A DNA stretch of 64,000 bases from JAGNZR01 sp051656905 (GCA_051656905.1 JBOFJQ010000036.1:1-64000); one strand, 5' to 3'. Counted from the first letter of the stretch, positions 1-8,172 are shown. Numbers and translations: made by a program. Notes: a model not told the origin generated them from the letters alone.

Positions 1-2
1 CA

Positions 3-149
3 GCAACTTACTCTTTATATACAGATGGAAAGCACTTAGTATCTTTTGACCAAGTTGTTGGAATAATGAAAATAACTGGAAAAGATATGAAAGAGGAGTA
101 TAGAGAGACATCTCTTGGTGGACTTGCAATACTTCAAACTGGTTGCTAA
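3..149 (+). CDS. sdaA: L-serine dehydratase, iron-sulfur type, C-terminal end (partial)
   Basis: The open frame entering from the left edge ends at the TAA at 147-149. The last 48 residues include SFDQVVGIMKITGKDM and ETSLGGLA and end in Gly-Cys. This matches the C-terminus of the alpha domain of iron-sulfur L-serine dehydratases, where a D-x-V-I/V-x-x-M-x-x-T-G-x-D-M stretch is followed by ETSxGGLA. The enzyme deaminates serine to pyruvate and ammonia, which fits the amino-acid-fermenting gene set. The N-terminal part lies outside the window, so I cannot tell whether the alpha and beta domains are fused or separate. A strong terminator follows. Confidence 0.8.
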   Translation, partial: ATYSLYTDGKHLVSFDQVVGIMKITGKDMKEEYRETSLGGLAILQTGC

Positions 150-183
150 TAACAGTAACAATCAGGAAATAAATTAACAATAT

Positions 184-246
184 TCTTCCTCTATAATAGA
201 GAGATTATCTTAAGAAATCTCATTATTATAGGGGAAGGTTTTTTAT
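184..246 (+). terminator. Rho-independent terminator after the serine dehydratase gene
   Basis: A long imperfect hairpin pairs CTTCCTCTATAAT near 184 with ATTATAGGGGAAG near 226-238 and adds an inner GAGATT/AATCTC stem. A T-run follows at 239-246. Confidence 0.85.
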
Positions 247-290
247 TTAGATTTAGAGTGCAATTTTATTTTCTCTTATACCTAATTTTA

Positions 291-319
291 TTGATTAATG
301 TTAGAATTTTGAGTATAAT
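291..319 (+). promoter_or_regulatory. Promoter of the beta-lactamase gene
   Basis: TTGATT (291-296) and TATAAT (314-319) are separated by 17 bp. Transcription would begin near 326, about 33 bases before the ATG, and no operator-like repeat is evident. The arrangement suggests constitutive expression. Confidence 0.8.
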
Positions 320-358
320 TAAAGGAATTATATTAAGTTAAATAGGAGATTAAAAACT

Positions 359-1159
359 ATGAAAAAAATTACTCTATACATTTGTATGGCACTGTTTATA
401 TTTGGATTTCAAGCTCAGGCTATAGAATTTAAAAATAGCAAGGAGATAGAAAAAATATTTATTTCTGAAAAAGCAAAAGGAACTTTTGTATTATATGATG
501 CAGAGAATAATACATTTGTAGGTTATAACAAAACAAGAAGTGAGAAACTATATTCACCAGCATCAACTTTCAAAATAATGAATAGCTTAATAGGTCTAGA
601 AACTGGAGCTGTAAAAAGTGTAGATGATGTTTTCTATAAATACGATGGTTCTAAAGTATTCTTAGAGTCTTGGAAAAAAGATGCTAGTTTAAGATATGCA
701 ATTAGTGTATCGCAAGTACCTGCCTATAAAGAACTAGCTAGAAGAATAGGTTTAGAAGAGATGCAAGAAAATATAATAAGATTAAACTATGGAAATAAAA
801 ATATAGGTAAAAAAGTTGACACATTTTGGCTAGAAGGACCTTTAAAGATAACTGCAATACAACAAACGGAAATTTTAGCACAGTTAGCTCAAAAGAAATT
901 ACCTTATTCTAAAGAAAATCAAGAAGCGGTTATTGATATTACAAAATTAGATAGTGGAAAAAACTGGGTTTTACATGGAAAAACTGGATGGGCAACATCA
1001 AATGTTAATCCTTCAATAGGATGGTTTGTAGGTTGGGTTGAACAAGATGGGAAAATTTATAGTTTTGCTATAAATATGGATATAAAAGATTCGTCAGAGT
1101 TACCAAAACGGGAAGAAATAGCAAAACAATCGTTAAGAGTTTTAGGGTTATTAAACTAG
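359..1159 (+). CDS. blaOXA: Class D (OXA-type) beta-lactamase
   Basis: This is a periplasmic serine beta-lactamase that hydrolyses penicillins. The 266-residue length is normal for the family. A signal peptide covers about residues 1-21, with a probable cut after QAQA. The class D motifs are all present: S69-T-F-K72 with the acylating Ser and the Lys that becomes carboxylated, S118-Q-V120, Y144-G-N, W157 in TFWLEG, and K208-T-G. It resembles the OXA-85/FUS-1 type known from Fusobacterium, although I cannot compute identity. AGGAG lies about ten bases before the ATG and a near-consensus promoter stands at 291-319. The base composition looks like its neighbours and no mobile element flanks it, so it reads as a resident chromosomal gene. 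Actual resistance and spectrum are not shown by sequence. Confidence 0.93.
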   Translation: MKKITLYICMALFIFGFQAQAIEFKNSKEIEKIFISEKAKGTFVLYDAENNTFVGYNKTRSEKLYSPASTFKIMNSLIGLETGAVKSVDDVFYKYDGSKVFLESWKKDASLRYAISVSQVPAYKELARRIGLEEMQENIIRLNYGNKNIGKKVDTFWLEGPLKITAIQQTEILAQLAQKKLPYSKENQEAVIDITKLDSGKNWVLHGKTGWATSNVNPSIGWFVGWVEQDGKIYSFAINMDIKDSSELPKREEIAKQSLRVLGLLN

Positions 1160-1194
1160 TAAAATAACATTTAATTTTTAGGAGAAGGTGGATA

Positions 1195-1959
1195 ATGTTA
1201 GCAACCGAACGTCATAATCTAATATTAGAACTATTGGAAAAAAAGAATATAGTAAAGAATAAAGAATTTGTAGATTTACTGAATGTCTCTTTAGAAACAG
1301 TAAGAAGAGATTTAGATCTTTTAGATAAACAAGGTGTTATTAATAAGGTTCACGGAGGGGCTACTTATGTAAAGAATGTAGCAAAAACAGTCCCTTTTTT
1401 ATCTAGATTATCTTCTAATATAAATTTAAAAATTGAATTGGCAAATAAAGCTCTTGAATATATTGAAGAGGGAGATATAATTGCTCTAAATAATAGTACA
1501 ACTAATTTAGAACTAGCTAAAAAAATTAAAAAGAAAGGTATGGATATAACAGTGATAACAAATTCACTATCAATAGCAAGTGAATTTTCAAATACCAAAA
1601 AAGTTAATTTAATTTTAGCAGGTGGTATTTATGAGTCACAGGAAGCAGCGTTTTTAGGTCAAATAACAGCAGATTTTTTATCAAATTTTTCAGCAAACAA
1701 ATGTTTTATAGCATGTGGTGGAATTTCTAAGAAAAAAGGGATTAGTGATTTTTATATAGAGGAAGTTTTAGTAGAAAAAAAGATGATAGAAATAAGTGGA
1801 AAAACTATTGTTTTGGCAGATTCAACTAAAATTGAAAATAACGCATTGTTTCATATAGCTGATTTTGATTCAATATCTACTTTAATTGTAGATTCTAATG
1901 TAGATGAAAAAATAATTAATGACTATTTAGAATGTGGAATTGAAGTGGTAAAAAGTTAG
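1195..1959 (+). CDS. DeoR-family transcriptional regulator
   Basis: The 254-residue protein has the standard DeoR layout. An N-terminal winged helix-turn-helix covers residues 1-55, with the TVRRDLDLLDKQGVINKVHGGA recognition region. It is followed by the phospho-sugar-sensing ISOCOT-like DeoRC domain, with SLSIASEF and FIACGGISKKKGISDF landmarks. Such proteins usually repress a sugar-catabolic operon and respond to a phosphorylated sugar, but no sugar genes sit beside this one. It starts 35 bp after the beta-lactamase stop with a good AGGAGAAGG ribosome site and no terminator between, so it is probably cotranscribed with the beta-lactamase gene. Its target cannot be read from the context. 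Confidence 0.88.
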   Translation: MLATERHNLILELLEKKNIVKNKEFVDLLNVSLETVRRDLDLLDKQGVINKVHGGATYVKNVAKTVPFLSRLSSNINLKIELANKALEYIEEGDIIALNNSTTNLELAKKIKKKGMDITVITNSLSIASEFSNTKKVNLILAGGIYESQEAAFLGQITADFLSNFSANKCFIACGGISKKKGISDFYIEEVLVEKKMIEISGKTIVLADSTKIENNALFHIADFDSISTLIVDSNVDEKIINDYLECGIEVVKS

Positions 1960-1990
1960 AAAAATAATAAAAAAGTTAAAGAAATAATAA

Positions 1991-2054
1991 AAAAAATAGA
2001 GATTATTATTGAAATGGAAATACACTCCATATTCAATCCTATCTCTATTTTTTT
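1991..2054. terminator. Bidirectional terminator
   Basis: AAAAAATAGAGAT (1991-2003) pairs with ATCTCTATTTTTT (2041-2053), with further pairing inside the loop. It has A-runs on the left and T-runs on the right, so it can serve both the DeoR gene and the convergent binding-protein gene ending at 2097. Confidence 0.8.
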
Positions 2055-2096
2055 ATTAATTTAGTTGTTGTAAATAAAATGTTTTGAATGACTAAC

Positions 2097-3044
2097 CTAT
2101 TTAGAATAAATTAGCTTCTTCAGATCAATTTTTTTAGTTTGTAATCCAGACTTTAAAAGAAACTCTTGAGTTTTTTCTATTTCAATCATGTCTTTATCAG
2201 TTATTTGTGAAGAAAAATCATATTTTAAAAATTGAGATTTTGCCTCATCTAAAGAGATCATTAGCTCTTCAGAAACATATTGTAATGCTGTTTCAGGGTT
2301 CTTATTAATAAAATCTAAAGTTTCATTGTGTACTTTTAAGAATTTTTTAATGACTTCAGGATTATTTTTTAAGAATTTTTCAGTTGTAACAGATACTACT
2401 AAAGCATCAATTAACCCCTCACCAGTAGATACTAATGTTTTTCCTTCATTAAGCTTATTAGTAGCAATTACACCAGCAAGAAGAGCAGCATCAACACTTC
2501 CATTTTCAAGAGCAGCAGAGGCTTCTTGTAGACCCATATTTACAAATTCAATTTCACTTGGCAACACACCTTGCTTTTCTAATATATTTAGTAATAATTG
2601 GTGTAAAATAGTTCCTTTAGGACCAGCAATTTTATAGCCTTTAAGAGAAGAATTTTCTTTTTTATTACTAATTAACATAAAAGATTTAGGAGAACGACTG
2701 TATGCATTTAAAATAACTAAAGGCATATCATTAGAGGCAGCAAGAATAACAGACATAGCCCCAACTCCGTGTGCAATATCTACATTTCCAGAAGCGATTC
2801 CTTGAAGTTGTTGAGGACCTGTAGTAAGATTAACAAAATTAACTTTTATTCCCTCTGAGCTGAATGCTTTATTAAAACTGTCTTCTTTATACTCTACAAT
2901 AGTAGGAACATTTAAAGGAGCTTTAACATGAGTTATGTTAAGTTCTTTTAATGAGCTCTTATTTTGGCAACCTAATAAGATAGAAAGTAATGTTATTAAT
3001 AGTAGAAATTTAATTGAACAATTATTAAAAAATTTTTTTTTCAT
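2097..3044 (-). CDS. ABC transporter substrate-binding lipoprotein (NMT1/SsuA-like)
   Basis: The 315-residue protein has a lipoprotein signal ending in the lipobox LLG-C (Cys26), so it should be anchored outside the membrane. The body matches the NMT1/SsuA/ThiY type II binding-protein fold, including GPQQLQGIASGNVDIAH and SVDAALLAGV. It is the third gene of a minus-strand cassette of permease, ATPase and binding protein. Known substrates for the type are sulfonates, nitrate, thiamine precursors and other small anions or heterocycles; nothing nearby fixes the substrate, and there is no thiamine riboswitch. AGAGG lies six bases before the ATG. Confidence 0.85.
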   Translation of the reverse strand: MKKKFFNNCSIKFLLLITLLSILLGCQNKSSLKELNITHVKAPLNVPTIVEYKEDSFNKAFSSEGIKVNFVNLTTGPQQLQGIASGNVDIAHGVGAMSVILAASNDMPLVILNAYSRSPKSFMLISNKKENSSLKGYKIAGPKGTILHQLLLNILEKQGVLPSEIEFVNMGLQEASAALENGSVDAALLAGVIATNKLNEGKTLVSTGEGLIDALVVSVTTEKFLKNNPEVIKKFLKVHNETLDFINKNPETALQYVSEELMISLDEAKSQFLKYDFSSQITDKDMIEIEKTQEFLLKSGLQTKKIDLKKLIYSK

Positions 3045-3117
3045 GTTTTACCTCTTTTTAATTTAATATTTTATATATTGTATATAAGTATAAGTAATTG
3101 AATTTAAGTCCTTAAAA

Positions 3118-3143
3118 CTTTAATCTTTAATCTTTAATCTTTC
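3118..3143. repeat. Triple 7-bp tandem repeat at a stop codon
   Basis: CTTTAAT occurs three times in tandem, followed by CTTT. The repeat contains the stop codon of the ATPase gene (minus strand), so copy-number change here would mainly alter the spacer before the binding-protein gene. Confidence 0.7.
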
Positions 3144-3850
3144 AAAATATTTAGAATATCTTTTTTTAAACTAATAAGGTTATCGCTTAATAAATCTCTA
3201 GGATACCCCTCTTCTATATAGAACTCTTTAATATTTTTATGAGAGTCAAAAACAACTACTTTGCTTCCTAGTAATAAAGATTCATCAATATTGTGAGTAA
3301 CAAAAACAATACCTTTCTTATATTTTAAATATATTTTTATAATTTCATTTTGTAACTGTTCTCTTGTAAAGTAATCAAGAGAAGAGAAAGGTTCATCCAT
3401 TAGTAAGATTTCAGGGTCAAAGCAGAGAGCTCTAGCAATGGCAACTCTGTGTGCCATACCTCCTGAAAGCTGATGAGGATAAAGATCCTTAAATTTTTCA
3501 AGTTTCATCATATGAAGGTAATGTGATATATCTTTTACTGATGTTTTTCTTGAAAATGATATGTTTTCTTCAACTGTAAGCCAAGGCATTAACCTACTCT
3601 CTTGAAAAATAAGAGAACATTTAGGTGATTTAGTTATATTTTCTACATGGTATGTAATTTCACCCTGATTAATTTTATCTAAAGATGATAAAATTTTTAA
3701 AAGAGTTGTTTTTCCACAACCACTTTTACCTAATATAACAGTAATTTTATCATTAGGAATGTTTAAAGATAAATTGTTAAAGACGTTTACTGTTTTAGAA
3801 TCCATTTCAAAGGATTTTGAAATATTATTTAAATTAAACCCATTCTTCAT
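3134..3850 (-). CDS. ABC transporter ATP-binding protein (SsuB/TauB-like)
   Basis: The 238-residue ATPase has Walker A GKSGCGKTT, a Q-loop in FQESRLMPW, the LSGGMAHRVAIARAL signature, Walker B ILLMDEPF and the switch His in VTHN. FQESRLMPW and DYFTREQLQNEI are typical of the nitrate/sulfonate/taurine subgroup. It overlaps the upstream permease gene by 17 bases, indicating translational coupling. GGGGAG lies eight bases before the ATG. It energises uptake through the permease encoded at 3834-4583. Confidence 0.9.
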   Translation of the reverse strand: MKNGFNLNNISKSFEMDSKTVNVFNNLSLNIPNDKITVILGKSGCGKTTLLKILSSLDKINQGEITYHVENITKSPKCSLIFQESRLMPWLTVEENISFSRKTSVKDISHYLHMMKLEKFKDLYPHQLSGGMAHRVAIARALCFDPEILLMDEPFSSLDYFTREQLQNEIIKIYLKYKKGIVFVTHNIDESLLLGSKVVVFDSHKNIKEFYIEEGYPRDLLSDNLISLKKDILNILKD

Positions 3851-4583
3851 TGATAAATCTCCCCTTTAAAATTTTTTTGATAGATAGCTTTAAAAGGTAA
3901 TCAGTAAATATTCCTAAAAAACCAATAGAAATAATTCCAACAATAACAACATCAGGTCTAAAAAGCTGTTGACCATCTAGAATAAGATAACCTAGACCAG
4001 AGGAAGCAGCAATCATTTCAGCACCAATGATAGCTCTCCAGCTATATCCAAGAGCTAGCTTTACACCTAGAAGAATATCTGATGAAGCAGAAGGAAGTAT
4101 TATTTTGAAGAAAATATCTTTTGGAGAAAAATAGAATGTTTTGCCAACTTCTATTAGCTTTGAATCACAAGAAGATATTCCTTTTTTTGTATTTAAAAAT
4201 ATAGGGAAAAATGATGCTAGAATTATAACAAGCATTTTAGCCTCTTCGCCAATACCAAACCAAATAATTATAAGGGGTACTAAGGCAAGGGGGGGGACAT
4301 TCCTGAAAAAATTAAGAATAGGTTCAAAAAATTTATACAGGGCAGGTTTTAAACCTAATATGACTCCCAGGGGAAATGCTAAAATAAATGCAAGGAAAAA
4401 TCCAGAGAGAACCCTTAGAAAACTTATTCCAATATGCTTAAAAAGTTGTCCGTTTTGCAATAAAATATATCCTGTTGAAATAATTTTACTAGGTGGTGGT
4501 AGAATATAAGCATTAATAATATTAAAACGCAAAATTACTTCAATAATTAAAGTAAAAACTATAAATAAAAATATTTTTTTCAT
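3834..4583 (-). CDS. ABC transporter permease (SsuC/TauC-like)
   Basis: This is an integral membrane permease of the BPD_transp_1 type with about six transmembrane segments. The EAA-type coupling motif is EVGKTFYFSPKDIFFKIILPSA followed by a typical GYSWRAIIGAEM stretch. I chose the ATG at 4583 (249 residues) because a GAGG stands seven to eight bases before it; the ATG four codons upstream (4595) has no ribosome site. It is the first gene of the three-gene importer operon. Confidence 0.87.
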   Translation of the reverse strand: MKKIFLFIVFTLIIEVILRFNIINAYILPPPSKIISTGYILLQNGQLFKHIGISFLRVLSGFFLAFILAFPLGVILGLKPALYKFFEPILNFFRNVPPLALVPLIIIWFGIGEEAKMLVIILASFFPIFLNTKKGISSCDSKLIEVGKTFYFSPKDIFFKIILPSASSDILLGVKLALGYSWRAIIGAEMIAASSGLGYLILDGQQLFRPDVVIVGIISIGFLGIFTDYLLKLSIKKILKGRFINEEWV

Positions 4584-4672
4584 TATTAACCTCATTGTAT
4601 TTTTTTATTGATAGCTGTATTTTAACATATACTAGAGGTGATAGGCTAAAAAATTATATTATAAATAAAAAT

Positions 4673-4715
4673 AATACCTTTTAATCTTTTTAAAACTGAA
4701 AGATTAAAAGGTATT
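4673..4715. terminator. Terminator hairpin, 17-bp perfect stem
   Basis: Positions 4673-4689 pair perfectly with 4699-4715 across a 9-base loop. A T-rich tract follows on both strands. It ends transcription of the minus-strand gene at 4749-5114 and separates it from the ABC operon. Confidence 0.85.
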
Positions 4716-4748
4716 GTTTTATTTTTTATATAGTAATTATGAATTCTA

Positions 4749-5114
4749 TTAATGAAGTATTTTTTTTGTATTTTCCTGTTTAGAAGCTTTAGCTTGATGA
4801 GTAATTCTGTCATTACAAGCTTTTGCAAATCTATCAATAATAGGAGAAATATCAGAGATTATAATTAAACCTTTATAAAGATCATTTTCAGATATTTTTT
4901 TAGAAACAGAATATCCTTTCTCTGTGAGAATAAAATCACTTTCAAATTCACTATAAGACACTTTAAGTTCGCTTGCAACTTCAGAAAAAATTTGACTAAT
5001 AGTAATAGAAAAAAGTTTTTTTGTATCATTAACTGATTCGGTAAGACTTAGCTTAGTTTTAAATTCATTCCAATATTTATTCCCTACATCTACAAATGAT
5101 TTTTGGTAACTCAT
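4749..5114 (-). CDS. Hypothetical protein, 121 residues
   Basis: I do not recognise a family. The protein is soluble with no signal or membrane segment. It alternates hydrophobic and charged helices in its first 60 residues (KLFSITISQIFSEVASELKVS) and has a basic tail ending in KKILH. The gene looks real: AGGGAGG precedes the ATG at ideal spacing, it is followed by a strong terminator, and it stands alone between operons. It is divergent from the C_GCAxxG gene, and the two share the intergenic region 5115-5246. Confidence 0.7.
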   Translation of the reverse strand: MSYQKSFVDVGNKYWNEFKTKLSLTESVNDTKKLFSITISQIFSEVASELKVSYSEFESDFILTEKGYSVSKKISENDLYKGLIIISDISPIIDRFAKACNDRITHQAKASKQENTKKILH

Positions 5115-5183
5115 AATAAACCTCCCTGAAACTAAATTGATATACTATTGTTAGATAAAAAAATAGTAATTCCTTTAAAATTA

Positions 5184-5212
5184 TTGACAAAATTAAAATA
5201 TAAAATTATAAT
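5184..5212 (+). promoter_or_regulatory. Consensus sigma-70 promoter
   Basis: Perfect TTGACA (5184-5189) and perfect TATAAT (5207-5212) are spaced by 17 bp, about 35 bp before the start codon at 5247. This is the best promoter match in the window. Confidence 0.88.
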
Positions 5213-5246
5213 CACCATGATTAATTATAATTAGGAGATGGAAATA

Positions 5247-5624
5247 ATGAATAATAAAAAAATAACATATGTTAAAGGTGAACTAAATTGTGCAGAAACA
5301 ATAATAGATGCTTTTAATAAAGAATATAATTTAGAAATACCAGTAGCTATAGGAAGTGGTATGGGACTTGGATTAACTACATGTTCTGTTTGTGGAGCTG
5401 TAAATGCAGCAGCGGTTATAATTGGATTTTTAAAAGGTAGAAATTCAAAAGATGAGACAAATGAGGCGAGAGAATTAGTAAATAAACTTATGAAAATGGT
5501 AAAAGAAAAATATAATAGTGAGATCTGTTTTAATTTAAAAAATGATAAAATAGAGTGCCAAGAAATTATTGAATTTGTATTTGAAAAAACTGGAACTATT
5601 TTAGATATGGAAAAAGATAAATAA
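5247..5624 (+). CDS. C_GCAxxG_C_C family protein (putative redox protein)
   Basis: The 125-residue protein has conserved cysteines in LNCAETI, TTCSVCGAVNAA and, near the C-terminus, SEICF and IECQEI. These fit the C_GCAxxG_C_C family, small proteins often found near redox or metal-handling genes and of unproven function. The upstream in-frame ATG at 5238 directly abuts the AGGAG at 5233-5237, so translation from 5247, nine bases beyond the AGGAG, is the better choice. It has its own consensus promoter and terminator and is a single-gene unit. Confidence 0.82.
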   Translation: MNNKKITYVKGELNCAETIIDAFNKEYNLEIPVAIGSGMGLGLTTCSVCGAVNAAAVIIGFLKGRNSKDETNEARELVNKLMKMVKEKYNSEICFNLKNDKIECQEIIEFVFEKTGTILDMEKDK

Positions 5625-5652
5625 TTTATTAGGTACTTAAGTCAAAATAAAT

Positions 5653-5683
5653 TGTATTTATAAATTATTATTTTATAAATACA
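5653..5683. other. 11-bp perfect inverted repeat without T-run
   Basis: TGTATTTATAA (5653-5663) and TTATAAATACA (5673-5683) form a perfect AU-rich hairpin just after the C_GCAxxG gene and ahead of the true terminator. It may protect the mRNA 3' end or be incidental in such AT-rich DNA. Confidence 0.5.
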
Positions 5684-5705
5684 GATACAGATATTAGTAT
5701 AAATA

Positions 5706-5743
5706 TAAGAGCATGATTCTAATAACTTAAAATCATGCTCTTA
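5706..5743. terminator. Bidirectional terminator, 13-bp perfect stem
   Basis: TAAGAGCATGATT (5706-5718) pairs with AATCATGCTCTTA (5731-5743). It lies between the convergent genes ending at 5624 and 5769, and T-rich sequence follows on the plus side. Confidence 0.85.
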
Positions 5744-5768
5744 TTTATTTATTTATTTGTTTATCTAT

Positions 5769-6464
5769 TTATACCGCTTGTCTTTTGTTAACAAAATCGC
5801 TAATTCTAGGATTTATATTTTCTAAAAAGAACTCTTTTGGAGTTCCCTTAGATACAATACTTCCATTTTCCATAAAAATAATAGTGTCGGAAATCTCTTT
5901 AACAAATTCCATCTCATGGCTAGATAAAACTAAAGTTATACCAAGATTTCTAAGGTTTTTTATTACTTTTAAGACCTCGGTTGCCATTTCAGGATCTAAG
6001 GCTGAAGTTGGTTCATCTAAAAAAAGGATATCTGGATTTCTTGCAAGTGCCCTAGCTATAGCAACTCTTTGTTTCTCACCACCAGAAATAGTTTTTGGCA
6101 TCTGATTTTCTTTTCCAAGAAGTCCAACAAGTTCTAAGAGTTTCATACCTTTTTCTATAGCTTGTGATTTTTTCATTTTTTCAACAATTAATAAGGCTTC
6201 TATTACATTTTCAAGAACTGTTTTATGAGGAAAAATATTGAAATTTTGAAAGATCATACCTTTGTTTTTGCATGCTTCATTAAAAATTATTTTTCCCATC
6301 ACATCTTCATCAAGACCTATTAAACTTCTTAAAAGAGAAGTCTTTCCACTTCCAGAAGGGCCAATCAGAGACAAAACTTCACCTTTTTTTACTTTTAAAT
6401 TGATGTTATTTAAAATTGTTTTACTTTGAATTTTTCTAGATAAATTTATTATTTCTATTTGCAT
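5769..6464 (-). CDS. Polar amino acid ABC transporter ATP-binding protein, probably histidine
   Basis: The 231-residue ATPase of the GlnQ/HisP subgroup has Walker A GPSGSGKTS, FQNFNIFPHKTVLENV, the signature ISGGEKQRVAIARAL, Walker B ILFLDEPTSALDP and the switch His in SSHEM. FNIFPHKTVLENV followed by DEPTSALDPEM is diagnostic of the polar amino acid class. It is the last gene of the operon of binding protein, permease and ATPase. The His-codon leader at 8110-8172 upstream makes histidine the likely substrate. Confidence 0.92.
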   Translation of the reverse strand: MQIEIINLSRKIQSKTILNNINLKVKKGEVLSLIGPSGSGKTSLLRSLIGLDEDVMGKIIFNEACKNKGMIFQNFNIFPHKTVLENVIEALLIVEKMKKSQAIEKGMKLLELVGLLGKENQMPKTISGGEKQRVAIARALARNPDILFLDEPTSALDPEMATEVLKVIKNLRNLGITLVLSSHEMEFVKEISDTIIFMENGSIVSKGTPKEFFLENINPRISDFVNKRQAV

Positions 6465-6465
6465 T

Positions 6466-7092
6466 TTATATCACCACTTTCTTTTCTATTTTTTTTAAAT
6501 AATATTCAATTATTGTTGAAAGAATTAAATAGATAACTCCACAAATTGCAAAGGGAATAATTGAAAACTCCCTTGTCACAATTTCACGTGAATTTCTTAA
6601 AATTTCAGCAACTCCAATTGTGGAAATAAGAGAAGTATTTTTTATAAGTCCTAATAGCTCATTTCCTATAGATGGCATTGCTGTTCTTAAGGCTTGAGGA
6701 ATAATTATTCTATACATTGTTTGGGTATAATTCATTCCTAACACTTTAGCAGCTTCGTATTGGCCATCATCAATTCCCATTATACTTCCTCTAAAAATTT
6801 CTGAAAAATATGCTGCGTAGTTAACTGAAAAAGTTGTAATTGCAGCTGATAAAGGAGATAATGTTACTCCTAAAGACGGGAGTCCATAGTATACGAAAAA
6901 AAGTTGTAGCATTAGGGGAGTCCCTCTAAAAAGCCAAGTATAGATACTTAAGACTTTCTTTAGAAATATATTTTTAGAAAACCCACCTAGAGCAATAAAT
7001 AGACCTAAAGGTATTGCTAAAAGTGATGTAGCTAAAAATAATATTAAGGTCATATTAAGCCCTTTTAATATATAAAAAGTAAATTTAATCAT
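6466..7092 (-). CDS. Polar amino acid ABC transporter permease, probably histidine
   Basis: The HisM/HisQ-type permease has about five transmembrane segments. The coupling loop is YEAAKVLGMNYTQTMYRIIIPQALRTAMPSIGNE, from which GMNYTQTMYRIIIPQA is family-typical. I chose the ATG at 7092 (208 residues), which follows GGAGG by nine bases and overlaps the end of the binding-protein gene. The longer reading from 7113 lies inside that gene and lacks a ribosome site. Only one permease is present, so it should act as a homodimer. Confidence 0.9.
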   Translation of the reverse strand: MIKFTFYILKGLNMTLILFLATSLLAIPLGLFIALGGFSKNIFLKKVLSIYTWLFRGTPLMLQLFFVYYGLPSLGVTLSPLSAAITTFSVNYAAYFSEIFRGSIMGIDDGQYEAAKVLGMNYTQTMYRIIIPQALRTAMPSIGNELLGLIKNTSLISTIGVAEILRNSREIVTREFSIIPFAICGVIYLILSTIIEYYLKKIEKKVVI

Positions 7093-7094
7093 TA

Positions 7095-7883
7095 TTATTT
7101 TCCTCCAAACCATTTTTTATAAATTGAATCAAAAGTACCATCTGCTCTCATTTCATTTAAAGTTGCATCAATTGTTTTCTTTAATTCAATATCTGTTTTT
7201 CTAATTCCTACAGCCATTGTTTCTTGTTCAGTATTTAAATTTTCAGGGATAGCTACATAAATAGTTTTATTGCTTTTTCTATTTTGAAGTGTTAAATAAT
7301 ATTCACCAGTAGCTGAGTCTATAACAACTGCATCAAGTCTCCCATTTTTTAAATCTAATAGTGCTGATACGTATTCTGGATAATTTTTTACTTCTTTTAT
7401 ATTTTTAAAGCTAGCTGTTTTTTCTAAAGAGAAGTAAGAAGAACTTCCAGTTTGTGTTCCTACAATTTTTCCAGATAAGTCACTTGAATTTTTAATTCCT
7501 GAATTAGGAGTTGTGATAATAATTTGGTTTCCTGTAAGATATGGTTCTGAAAAGATTATATTCTCTTTTCTTTTCTCTGTTACTGTTAATCCATTCCAAA
7601 TAAGATCGATTTTTTTAGAGTTTAAACTAAGTAAAATTCCATCCCAATCACAAGGTAAAAATTCAGCTTTTACACCTATTCTTTTAGCTACTTCGTTGGC
7701 AAGATCAATATCAAATCCTATAATATTTCCATCAGGATCTCTAAATCCCATAGGAGCAAAAGTATCATCTAAACCAACTATAATTTTACCTTGTTTTTTT
7801 ATTCTTTCTAAAGAATTATCCTTTGCTAAAATTTGTGTTCCTAGTAATAAAATTCCAATTAGTATTAATATTATTTTTTTCAT
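7095..7883 (-). CDS. Periplasmic amino acid-binding protein, probably histidine
   Basis: This is a 262-residue type II binding protein of the SBP_bac_3 family. A signal peptide covers residues 1-20 (ILLLGTQILA), with no lipobox Cys, so it should be free in the periplasm. Landmarks are GLDDTFAPMGFRD, GFDIDLANEVAKRIG, WDGILLSLNSKKIDLIWNG and the C-terminal YKKWFGG. It is the first gene of the importer operon and follows a His-codon attenuator, which points to histidine rather than glutamine or arginine. AGGAG precedes the ATG. Confidence 0.92.
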   Translation of the reverse strand: MKKIILILIGILLLGTQILAKDNSLERIKKQGKIIVGLDDTFAPMGFRDPDGNIIGFDIDLANEVAKRIGVKAEFLPCDWDGILLSLNSKKIDLIWNGLTVTEKRKENIIFSEPYLTGNQIIITTPNSGIKNSSDLSGKIVGTQTGSSSYFSLEKTASFKNIKEVKNYPEYVSALLDLKNGRLDAVVIDSATGEYYLTLQNRKSNKTIYVAIPENLNTEQETMAVGIRKTDIELKKTIDATLNEMRADGTFDSIYKKWFGGK

Positions 7884-7966
7884 ATTCGTTTCTCCTTTTA
7901 ATTTTTAATGTTTAATATTTAATTTTTTTAATAAAACCATCCGTCTTTGAATAAAGATATTGAATA

Positions 7967-8109
7967 AAACAAAAAACCCACTTAGACTGTTAATCTAAGT
8001 GGGTTTTCTATATAAAACCACCATCTTAGATACAGACTCATTATTTCAAAATGAAATAAAATTAGAGTCTGTATCCTTATGATTAGTTAAAATTCATAAT
8101 ACAAACTCT
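7967..8109 (-). promoter_or_regulatory. Ribosome-mediated histidine attenuator
   Basis: Five pairing segments can be read on the minus strand. A (8109-8099), just after the leader stop, can pair 11 bp with B (8075-8065, one G-U). B pairs perfectly with C (8039-8029). C' (8031-8014) pairs with D (8007-7993) as an antiterminator, ATCTAAG with CTTAGAT plus GTGG/TTTT. D pairs with E as the terminator. If the ribosome stalls at the early His codons, A stays free, A:B forms and C':D can form, so transcription continues. If it reaches the stop codon it masks A, B:C forms and the terminator follows. C and C' overlap by only three bases, so exclusion of C':D by B:C may be partial. Confidence 0.85.
7974..8006 (-). 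terminator. Attenuator terminator (segments D and E)
   Basis: Positions 7974-7986 and 7994-8006 form a 13-bp perfect stem (read on the minus strand AAACCCACTTAGA, loop, TCTAAGTGGGTTT). A U-rich run follows at 7976-7967. It lies inside the leader of the amino acid importer, not after a gene, which marks it as an attenuator. Confidence 0.9.
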
Positions 8110-8172
8110 TTATCTATGATGATGGTGATGATGAAGTCTTACTGTTTTATTTACTATTAAAGATAATTTCAT
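8110..8172 (-). CDS. Histidine-rich leader peptide
   Basis: This small open frame encodes 20 residues beginning MKLSLIVNK. It has six consecutive His codons (codons 14-19, five CAT and one CAC), then Arg and TAA. A run of six His in a 20-residue peptide directly before a conditional terminator is the classic hallmark of histidine attenuation. GAGGGG stands at good spacing before the ATG at 8172; an in-frame ATG two codons earlier (8178) is too close to it. The peptide itself is probably without function; its translation is the sensor of charged histidyl-tRNA. Confidence 0.88.
   Translation of the reverse strand: MKLSLIVNKTVRLHHHHHHR

Noticed and set aside
4596..4672. Possible thiamine or other riboswitch before the NMT1/SsuA-like ABC operon
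   Set aside because: The stretch is short and AT-rich and shows none of the conserved thiamine aptamer blocks.
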